From: Thalassospira profundimaris
GTDB lineage: Bacteria > Pseudomonadota > Alphaproteobacteria > Rhodospirillales > Thalassospiraceae
Direction of reading: 5' to 3'
DNA: 64,000 nt
Assembly (NCBI RefSeq): GCF_003326675.1
Contig: NZ_JPWF01000004.1
Coordinates: 310,001-374,000 of the forward strand
The notes beneath the pieces are model-generated. The model did no database searches. It had not been told where the DNA came from and was given only the letters and a program-made list of their open reading frames with translations. How positions within the stretch are numbered: position 1 is the stretch's first letter; each line of letters opens with the position of its first letter. Made by a program: the position numbers and the translations under genes. Of this stretch, positions 18,050 to 24,925 are shown piece after piece.

Positions 18050-18844
18050 ATGTTTCAATCAAAGTTCGCACGCGCCCTGATAATTGGTGTGACCGGATGC
18101 CTTTTGGGCAGTGCGGCAAGTGCCCATGAATTCGTTGCCAGCACCAGCCAAACCGATGCCAAACCGGGCAGCACGGCGATCCTGATAATGGATTCGACCC
18201 ATCAGTTCGGCATCCCCGAAGAAGCCGAAGCGACCAAACATGTGCGCGCGCAACTGATCACGACATCGGGCAAAACCGGCCTTGAGGTCGCAGAAAATCC
18301 TGATGCACCCAACCTTGCCGCATCCTTCACCTATCCCGATCAAACGGCCTGGCTGCAAGGCCACCGCCTGCCGGTGGTGTGGTCACAAACGCCCGATGGC
18401 TGGCTTGAAGGCGGAATGGATCAACATGCCGATGCGATCACATCTGCACGCTATGAAAAATTTGCCAAACATCTGATTGGCAGATCGCAGAATGATGACC
18501 TGATCACCACGCCACTTGGTGACAAACTTGAAATCGTGCCGCTTTCCGATCCGCGTAAAACCGCGATTGGCACCGATGCCGAGTTTCAGGTCCTGCTTGA
18601 CGGGCAGCCTTTGACGACCACTGTCCTTGCGACCTATGCCGGGTTCACCGATACCCCGTCATCCTGGGCCTATTACAGCGAAACCCTTGCCGACGAACGC
18701 GGCAGCGGCATTGCCAAAGTCCGCATTTCATCACCGGGTCTTTGGGTTGTGCGTGTCGCAACCGATGTTGCCGATACCCAAGAAGGTGTACGGGTTCATA
18801 ACTTGCGGGCAACGCTGAGCTTCCATGTGGATGGTCAGGATTAA
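18050..18844 (+). CDS. nikK: DUF4198 periplasmic nickel-uptake protein, NikK-like (264 aa)
   Basis: Predicted periplasmic component of nickel/cobalt uptake (DUF4198/COG5266). It has a signal peptide (ALIIGVTGCLLGSAASA) followed at once by HEF, giving the mature protein an N-terminal His as expected for this family. It then shows DUF4198 features such as LIMDSTHQFGIPEE and SPGLWVVRV. Immediately followed by a NikL-like gene (TAATG overlap) and divergent from nikR, which supports the nickel assignment. No NikM/NikQ/NikO permease or ATPase lies beside it. The symbol is by context. Confidence 0.78.
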   Translation: MFQSKFARALIIGVTGCLLGSAASAHEFVASTSQTDAKPGSTAILIMDSTHQFGIPEEAEATKHVRAQLITTSGKTGLEVAENPDAPNLAASFTYPDQTAWLQGHRLPVVWSQTPDGWLEGGMDQHADAITSARYEKFAKHLIGRSQNDDLITTPLGDKLEIVPLSDPRKTAIGTDAEFQVLLDGQPLTTTVLATYAGFTDTPSSWAYYSETLADERGSGIAKVRISSPGLWVVRVATDVADTQEGVRVHNLRATLSFHVDGQD

Positions 18845-19377
18845 TGTTCGCACAATCTGCGCGATGGTTGCCTGTTCTTCTGGTCCTGCTTTTCGCAGGG
18901 CCGGAAGATGCCCATGCCCACGGGGCCGGTTGGCAGGTGACAAACAGCGATAACACGGTTCGCTATCGCTTTGGCTATACTGACGGCAGCCCGATGGCCT
19001 TTGCCGAGGTCGTCGTGACCAGCCCGGATGGCAAAACCTGGCAAAAGGCCCGCACGGACCGCACCGGCCACTTCGCCTTTGCCCCTGATATCGCTAATAC
19101 CGGCGACATTGCAAGTGCCCCGGCGGGTAAATGGCAAGTCAAGGTTTCGGACGGGATGGGGCATGTCGTGCAACTCAGCCATCAGGCGGAAAGCGTAACG
19201 CCACCCGCAACAGCCGGGCAAGTGCCCACCGATGCGATCAAAGGCACCCCTGCCCTGTTTGACTTGCCGCTTTGGGCCGATATTCTGTTCGGGTTAAGCC
19301 TTTTGGCGAACCTTTATGGCGGCTTGCTGATCTGGCACCATCACACTTTGAAAAAGCAATCAGTGCAAGAACAATAA
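18844..19377 (+). CDS. nikL: NikL-like nickel-uptake accessory protein (177 aa)
   Basis: Signal peptide ending near AHA, then HGAGWQV, a mature N-terminus with an exposed His typical of NikL-type proteins. A beta-sandwich carboxypeptidase-regulatory-like domain follows (about residues 40-110, with TDGSPMAFAEVVVTSPDGK and TDRTGHFAFAPD), and a C-terminal membrane helix (about 140-165) ends in a WHHHTLKK tail. In NikKLMQO systems NikL accompanies the permease. Its ATG overlaps the nikK stop. The last 18 bases overlap the convergent DMT transporter gene. Confidence 0.72.
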   Translation: MFAQSARWLPVLLVLLFAGPEDAHAHGAGWQVTNSDNTVRYRFGYTDGSPMAFAEVVVTSPDGKTWQKARTDRTGHFAFAPDIANTGDIASAPAGKWQVKVSDGMGHVVQLSHQAESVTPPATAGQVPTDAIKGTPALFDLPLWADILFGLSLLANLYGGLLIWHHHTLKKQSVQEQ

Positions 19378-20259
19378 GGCGACACCGGCAAAGGCAAGGC
19401 AGGTCCCGGCAACGGCCTGCCAACCGACCGGTTTGCGCAGGATAATCCCCTCATAGACGATCAACAAAACCGGCGGCAACGCCATCAGGGTTGATGCAAT
19501 TCCGACATTGGCATTCTGAACCGCCATCATCGAAAGCCAGACGCCCACCGCCGGACCGATCAGCGCGCCCAACAACAACCATTTACCGACATCGGGCGCG
19601 ATACAGGCCGTCACCGTGCGGCGCACCCGCCCTAGTACAAGCGCAATCCCCCACATCACAATGACCGCCACCAGCGTTCTGATCCATGTTGCTGACAGGG
19701 CGGAATAGCCGTCAATCAGCGCATATTTGGCCGTGATCAGATTGGCAACCTGCCCGATGGCACCGCCCAGTCCAAAGAGGATACCGATCCCATAATTGCG
19801 TCCGGTCAGGCCAACGGGACGGCCCTTTTTGCCCAAAATAACGATCAGCACCCCGCCGACACCAAATGCAATTCCGGTCATTTCAATCGGGCGCAGGGTT
19901 TCATCAAACAGCAGCCAGGCCAGCACCGCGCCCATGATCGGCACGGTTGACATCAACAGCATCGAAAGCCGCGCGCCAATCAGAACAAAGGCCTGAAACA
20001 GCATGGCATCGCCGATCACAAGACCGACAATCGAAGAAAGGGTAAGCCAGCCCAACTGATCCCAGGTAACACTTGCCGGCCATGGCGATCCTTCAAGAAC
20101 CAGATGCAGAACTGTCAGGCAGAAAATCGAACAGGCCAGACGCCCGCGATTGACCGTCTGGGCACCAGCCTTGCCGCCGACATTGGAAAAAATCATGCTC
20201 GACATTGCCCAGCACAAGGCAGCAGCAAAGGCGGCAGTTTCGCCAAACAGGGAAATCAT
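19360..20259 (-). CDS. DMT superfamily (EamA) transporter (299 aa)
   Basis: Ten-helix inner-membrane transporter made of two EamA repeats. Repeat 1 starts at FGETAAFAAALCWAMSSMIF and ends near GVGGVLIVILG; repeat 2 runs from YGIGILFGLGGAIGQVANLI to CLAFAGVALLFLH. EamA members export amino acids and other metabolites; the substrate is not readable. It is convergent with and overlaps the end of the NikL-like gene by 18 bases. No evidence ties it to nickel. Confidence 0.87.
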   Translation of the reverse strand: MISLFGETAAFAAALCWAMSSMIFSNVGGKAGAQTVNRGRLACSIFCLTVLHLVLEGSPWPASVTWDQLGWLTLSSIVGLVIGDAMLFQAFVLIGARLSMLLMSTVPIMGAVLAWLLFDETLRPIEMTGIAFGVGGVLIVILGKKGRPVGLTGRNYGIGILFGLGGAIGQVANLITAKYALIDGYSALSATWIRTLVAVIVMWGIALVLGRVRRTVTACIAPDVGKWLLLGALIGPAVGVWLSMMAVQNANVGIASTLMALPPVLLIVYEGIILRKPVGWQAVAGTCLAFAGVALLFLH

Positions 20260-20528
20260 GGGGCGCGTTTCCTGATAAGAGCTTGTTGCTCTGTTTTCTT
20301 TATCCGGCCTTTTACCGGCCTGTGATCATGGTGGCATGGTCTGCGCGCTATAAGCGCAAATTTTGACGGATTTGTAATCCTGATTTTTCATGGAACAGCT
20401 ATGCATGGAGATTGCCGAACAGGAATGATGTGCGGCGATTGTCGGCAAGTATTTTGGCCGTCATACCACACCAAATAACAGCATCGCATTTCCATGCCAT
20501 TCCGGGCGATCACCCGGGAAAAATGATA

Positions 20529-21218
20529 TCAGGAACCGATAAAGGAATGACCTTCGGCATAGAACTTTTGAAGGACAGCTGTAATCTGCGTGATCAGGTC
20601 CTTATGCTTGGCTGCCAGCCAGACATAGGCACTTGTTTCTTTCAGGGGCGTTCGGGTCGTGCCGGAAAGCATATATCCATAACCGCGAAGGTTCAGATCA
20701 TCAATCAACAAGGCATCGATCCTGCCCTTGTTGAACATCTCGACCATTAACTCGTAACTCGGCACGGCAATCCGGTTTGGATAAAACTTTGACAGATTAT
20801 CAGACCAGTCTGTCCCGCGACGGTACCCCAAGGCGCTTTGCCCCAAACTTTCAAAACTTGTGATTTTAGGATCCCTGCTGACAAGAATACCTTCGCCACT
20901 GACAAGCGGGACCGGCACCATGACAACATCAGCCTGCTGATACGGGGCAAAGTCGGCCAGTCGCAGGAATTCTCCATCGACTTCGTCATCAAGCAGCAAT
21001 TGCGCCGACCTTGCCGGCGGATTGTAGATGACAACAAAGCAAGGATTCTGATCGGCAAACAGATGTTCCAGTGCGGCGCCGACTTTCATGCTGATCGGAT
21101 CGTTCTGGGAAGATAGTTCAAGACAGCTTCGCGCCTGTCCCGCGGGAGGCGCCGACAGGATAGATAGAATACAAATCCCCATGGCAAGGATGCCGTGGAC
21201 AACAGGCGAGAATTTCAT
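20529..21218 (-). CDS. Periplasmic substrate-binding-like protein, orphan copy 1 (229 aa)
   Basis: Type-II periplasmic binding fold (SBP_bac_3-like) without a transporter beside it. A signal peptide runs to about residue 29 (PPAGQA), then RSCLELS. Two cysteines in the first lobe (CLELS and NPCFVV) match the Cys pair of the other two copies. Later landmarks are DALLIDDLNLRGYGYML and YVWLAAKHKDLI, corresponding to the LDAMLINEFSL and WVRPEFSDLL segments of copy 2. The start at 21218 follows GGAGC. It could sense or buffer a small ligand; none is known. Confidence 0.65.
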   Translation of the reverse strand: MKFSPVVHGILAMGICILSILSAPPAGQARSCLELSSQNDPISMKVGAALEHLFADQNPCFVVIYNPPARSAQLLLDDEVDGEFLRLADFAPYQQADVVMVPVPLVSGEGILVSRDPKITSFESLGQSALGYRRGTDWSDNLSKFYPNRIAVPSYELMVEMFNKGRIDALLIDDLNLRGYGYMLSGTTRTPLKETSAYVWLAAKHKDLITQITAVLQKFYAEGHSFIGS

Positions 21219-21372
21219 CAAACGGGCTCCGATCAAAACCTCCTGAAGCACATATGATCTATCCGGTCCCGGATCAATTCCGTATCGTTCGAAGTATTCA
21301 AGATTTTGCAGATCAGAGTCAGACCATCGCACACACAATCGCGGTGCGACGCAAATCCGTCTGAACGTTCAC

Positions 21373-21528
21373 TCAGTTCTGCGGAACGAAGGTCAGTTCA
21401 ATACGACTGGTGGCCACGTCATCGGCCTGTGCTGATGGTAACAATTCGAAAGACAGTAACAGCGCCACTACAAAAATAACGGCAACCATGCAGGATCGTA
21501 CGATCCCGTTCGATGTGCGTTTCGCCAT
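21373..21528 (-). CDS. Small exported peptide, possibly a remnant (51 aa)
   Basis: Short reading frame with a well-placed GGGGG ribosome-binding site and a signal peptide: a basic N-terminus (MAKRTSNGIVRS), a hydrophobic core (MVAVIFVVALLLSF) and a likely cleavage at SAQA-DD. The mature part would be only about 16 residues (DDVATSRIELTFVPQN). It lies between two of the periplasmic binding-like genes on the same strand. It may be a genuine secreted peptide or the 5' end of a decayed gene; I cannot tell which. Confidence 0.4.
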   Translation of the reverse strand: MAKRTSNGIVRSCMVAVIFVVALLLSFELLPSAQADDVATSRIELTFVPQN

Positions 21529-21757
21529 TTATACCCCCAAGCCTGCATCACTGATGGTTCTTTTACTGAACCTTGCCTGCGTGCAGTTTTGCCTGATATC
21601 CGGCCATTCATTTTGGATGAACCGGCAATTCATTGTTGTTTTTGGTATCCCCGGCAAGGTTGGCCTTACCAGCGACCATCAACTATAGATACAAAGAAAA
21701 GAAACATGCAAGAACTCTAAATCAAATGCGCCGACAAAAAGTGTCGCGCGCCTTCGA

Positions 21758-22483
21758 TCAATCCAGCGAAGCCTTTTGGCGCAATTCCATAAGCATTTTG
21801 ATATAGGCGGCGTTGCCCTTCTCTATGGCGGGAAGAAGGTCGGAAAATTCCGGGCGAACCCATGTGAAAACCTCAAGATCCTTGACCGGAATGGAAATAT
21901 AGCCGTCGGGCAATCCCCCGGATAAATGCAGGGAAAATTCATTGATCAGCATGGCATCAAGCCGCCCGGCACGCAGCAGTTGCTGCATCATTTCCGGTCC
22001 AAGCGGGCATCGCATGACATTACCATAATCAGCCATCAGGTCTTCGGCCCAACCGGCACCAAGCCAGATGCCAACGGCCTCGTTCGTCAATTCATCAAGC
22101 GATTGAACGGTTCCCTCGCGCACGACCAGAAGCCCCGGCACGGTTCTTAACGGGGACTCGCCATGAACCAATCCGGCCTTGGCCTGCTGATCGAAATCGC
22201 CCAGCCCGGCAAATACGGCATCAACATCGCCTGTGCGAATGGCAATAACCGCACGCGCATTTGGCATTGAAACAGGCGTCACACATACGCCGACCTGTTT
22301 CATCACCTGTCGATAGGGTTCAAGTCCGAATGATGAACCGGTGGCTTCGGCCATTGCAATGCGCAAACATCGATCATCGGCACGCGCCACACTTGGCACC
22401 AGGATGCAGTGAAGAAAGGCCGCAAAAATAGCAGCAAGCAAAATACAGGTTCCCGACAACCTGCCTTCCCGTGTGTGTGCCAT
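21758..22483 (-). CDS. Periplasmic substrate-binding-like protein, orphan copy 2 (241 aa)
   Basis: Signal-peptide-bearing protein with the SBP_bac_3-like two-lobe pattern. The mature region starts ADDRCLRIAMAEATG; a second Cys follows in GVCVTPVSMPNARAVIAI, then DVDAVFAG, a hinge near PGLLVVREG, and LDAMLINEFSLHLSGGLPDGY. It aligns along its whole length with copy 3 (22935-23624): CLRIA, PDGY and the W-x-R-x-EF-x-DLLP segment recur in both. The start at 22483 follows GGGGGAG. No ABC permease or histidine kinase is adjacent, so the role is open. Confidence 0.7.
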   Translation of the reverse strand: MAHTREGRLSGTCILLAAIFAAFLHCILVPSVARADDRCLRIAMAEATGSSFGLEPYRQVMKQVGVCVTPVSMPNARAVIAIRTGDVDAVFAGLGDFDQQAKAGLVHGESPLRTVPGLLVVREGTVQSLDELTNEAVGIWLGAGWAEDLMADYGNVMRCPLGPEMMQQLLRAGRLDAMLINEFSLHLSGGLPDGYISIPVKDLEVFTWVRPEFSDLLPAIEKGNAAYIKMLMELRQKASLD

Positions 22484-22934
22484 CCACTCCCCCAGGCAAA
22501 CATTCTTAACCATAAGCGGTTGGCCGTACTCTTTTGGTACTTAGAATTTGTAACCGGCTCTCAACAGGCTGGTTTGCGGGGAACGATAATGGTTCTCAGA
22601 AAGGTTGGCTAGGGCAGTCTGGGAAAGTACGGGATATTTGCGGGGGTATCCCGAAACAGAAAGACCGCGCACTTAAGAAGGTACGCGGTCATATGGTCCC
22701 TAATCATCCTTCACAGAAAGGCTATTGGACAGAAATCAGATGCTCTACCACGGGCGGGGTTTCCCCGCGATGCAATGCATTGACCTTGGCCTGAACATCG
22801 CGATCCGCCCCGGCAATAAAGGATGCCCGCACTGCCGCCCCCACCTGTCATCAAAGGCGCGCCTGTTTACCGATATGGTCGCCGAAGAATATGCAGAGGC
22901 AGAATTCTGACCGCGTTACACAAGGGGCAATAGC
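22484..22934. other. 451-base intergenic region without a supported gene
   Basis: Between binding-protein copies 2 and 3. It holds an imperfect inverted repeat (GACCGCG at 22663-22669 with CGCGGTC at 22684-22690) without a T run. Short open frames here have no ribosome-binding site or recognisable content. I see no gene. Confidence 0.5.
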
Positions 22935-23624
22935 TTACCCGTCATATCCAACAGCCTTAAGGTAGGCCTTGGTCCCGATGTCAAACTTTGGAAGAAAGTC
23001 GGCAAACTCAGCCCGAAGCCAACTGTAAACCGTGATATTTTCCACCGGAATGGCTTTGTATCCGTCTGGCACCCCGCCCGTTTGCTGCAAGGAATATCCA
23101 TCAAGCAACATCACATCGATGCGCCCTTCCTGGAGCATTTCCTTTAACATTTCCGCCCCGCGCGGGACCTTGACGATATTCGGATAGCCGGAAATCAGTT
23201 TTCGTGGCCATGTTGCGCCAAGTGGTACGCCAAGCACTTCACCATGCAGGCCCCAAAAGCTTGTGATCGGCCCTTCCGGTACGATCAAAAAACCCGGCAA
23301 CCTTGCAAGAACCACGTCACCATGCATCACGGGAACATCCACCAGTTCCGGAAAGTCTTCCTGACCGGCAAGAACTCCGTCAATTTTACCAGATTGTATG
23401 GCAGCGATGGCTCTGACCTGTGGATAGGTTGACGGTTTGACGCATAACCCTGCCTCTTCCATTACACGGCGGTAAAGGTCAATCCCCTCGGCTTCGATGT
23501 GAATTTCCGGTACAGCAATGCGCAGGCAAACATCCTTTGCCTCTGGTGATGTGACAAATAGTAGTGACAGGATCAGCCCCAGAAAAAGGCTCCCGAGAAT
23601 AGAAACAAGGTCAAGCCGACCCAT
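22935..23624 (-). CDS. Periplasmic substrate-binding-like protein, orphan copy 3 (229 aa)
   Basis: Paralogue of the 21758-22483 protein. It opens with a membrane-type signal peptide (LVSILGSLFLGLILSLLFV), then EAKDVCLRIAVPEIHIEAEG, a second Cys in GLCVKPSTYPQVRAIAAI, IDGVLAGQEDF, and IDVMLLDGYSLQQTGGVPDGYKAIPVENI. The end is shorter than in copy 2. The start at 23624 is an ATG after GGAACAGG; an in-frame GTG at 23636 is the alternative. Gene order and similarity imply local duplication. No transporter or kinase partner is nearby. Confidence 0.7.
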   Translation of the reverse strand: MGRLDLVSILGSLFLGLILSLLFVTSPEAKDVCLRIAVPEIHIEAEGIDLYRRVMEEAGLCVKPSTYPQVRAIAAIQSGKIDGVLAGQEDFPELVDVPVMHGDVVLARLPGFLIVPEGPITSFWGLHGEVLGVPLGATWPRKLISGYPNIVKVPRGAEMLKEMLQEGRIDVMLLDGYSLQQTGGVPDGYKAIPVENITVYSWLRAEFADFLPKFDIGTKAYLKAVGYDG

Positions 23625-23966
23625 AGCCTGTTCCACCAGTCATGATATCCCCAAACGGCATTCGTTCCCCCGATGCCGCTACTCCGTAGTCTGTTTCCGT
23701 TTTCATTTGGAAACTCAGTTCATCCGACCTTTTTGGTCAGTTGATCCAGACGATACTCAGGAATATCGCCTTTGCCTATAGGTTTAATGGCTCTTTACAT
23801 CTTCTGTTTGTAATTCCTGCTTGACCAAAACCCGGGGCAGGATCACCATCCGCGCGCGGGGAACAGATCACAATGCAACCGCGCCACCAGAACACCAAAA
23901 TTTACCGATCAACCACGCGCTGTATCCAAACCGGATGCAAGCTGCCCCATTATACGAATATCGCAA
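23625..23966. other. 342-base divergent intergenic region
   Basis: Separates binding-protein copy 3 (reverse) from a DMT transporter (forward), so it must hold two promoters. I see no clear promoter motif, inverted repeat or small gene. Confidence 0.4.
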
Positions 23967-24866
23967 ATGAAGCTCGGGGATATTGCCCGTTACCTGTTCC
24001 TTGCCATTGTCTGGGGACTATCGTTTCTTGTCGTTGTCAAAATCGTCGACGCCTTTGGCTGGGTCGGTGCGGTTACATTCCGCGCCCTGATTGCCGCCGG
24101 TTCGCTTTATCTGCTCGCGCGCCTGTTTCGCAAGAAGCTTGATTTTTCGGCGGGCTGGCGTCCCTTTGCCATTGTCGGGGCAACAACCGTTGCCGGACAA
24201 TTGATCGGATTATCCTATGCGGCCCCGCGGATCGGCACCGCGATGGCGGCAATTTTTGTCGCAGCCATTCCGCTGTTTTCCATGATCATCAGTCAGCTTT
24301 GGGGGCTTGAACGTGCTACCCGGCAAAGTTTTGCCGGTCTTGTTCTGGGGATTGGCGGCATTGTGTTGCTGGTTGGTTTTCCCGCGGTCCCGGTGACGAC
24401 CGAATTTGCACTGGGTTGTGTGGCATCTGTTCTTGCCGCCCTGTGCGCAGCATTTGGCAGCAACTATGCCAGCCGTCATTTGCGCAATACCGGCAATTGG
24501 GAAACCACCATCGGCGCGTTTCTGTTTGGCGGATTAATGACCTTGCCGCTGATCGGTGCAGTACCGATCGAGCGCATCCCGGTCGCAGAAGATTACATGT
24601 ATCTGATCATCGCAGCCGTGTTGATGAGTGTCTGCACCTATATCGTCTATTTCCGTCTGGTCGCATCCATCGGCCCGACACGGGCCATCAGCGTGGAATT
24701 TCTGGTCACGGTGATTGCTGTATTCATCGGGGCCACCGTGCTTGATGAAAAGCTGTCTGCCATGCAGTTCGCAGGCGGGGTGACAATCATGGTTGGTTGT
24801 GCACTGGTTCTGAACCTTGTGCCCGCATGGATGCGCCCGCGTCCGCAGGTAACCGACATTCCATGA
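23967..24866 (+). CDS. DMT superfamily (EamA) transporter (299 aa)
   Basis: Ten-helix inner-membrane metabolite transporter with two EamA repeats. Repeat 1 runs from GDIARYLFLAIVWGLSFLVV to LVLGIGGIVLLVGF; repeat 2 from FALGCVASVLAALCAAFGSNYA to FAGGVTIMVGCALVLNLVP. The family's TRAISVEFLVTVIAVFIGA segment precedes the last two helices. It is unrelated in detail to the DMT gene at 19360. Ends 22 bases before a strong terminator shared with cckA. Substrate unknown. Confidence 0.87.
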   Translation: MKLGDIARYLFLAIVWGLSFLVVVKIVDAFGWVGAVTFRALIAAGSLYLLARLFRKKLDFSAGWRPFAIVGATTVAGQLIGLSYAAPRIGTAMAAIFVAAIPLFSMIISQLWGLERATRQSFAGLVLGIGGIVLLVGFPAVPVTTEFALGCVASVLAALCAAFGSNYASRHLRNTGNWETTIGAFLFGGLMTLPLIGAVPIERIPVAEDYMYLIIAAVLMSVCTYIVYFRLVASIGPTRAISVEFLVTVIAVFIGATVLDEKLSAMQFAGGVTIMVGCALVLNLVPAWMRPRPQVTDIP

Positions 24867-24888
24867 TGTGAATGTGTTCGGGATAAAA

Positions 24889-24921
24889 GAAAAAGGCGAC
24901 CAGATATCGGTCGCCTTTTTT
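24889..24921. terminator. Bidirectional terminator between DMT gene and cckA
   Basis: AAAAAGGCGACC and GGTCGCCTTTTTT form a 12-bp stem with a 7-base loop; it suits both convergent genes. Confidence 0.88.
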
Positions 24922-24925
24922 GTGT

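Noticed and set aside
22725..22910. 61-residue forward frame in the gap between binding-protein copies
   Set aside because: No ribosome-binding site, no signal peptide and no recognisable composition; most likely chance.
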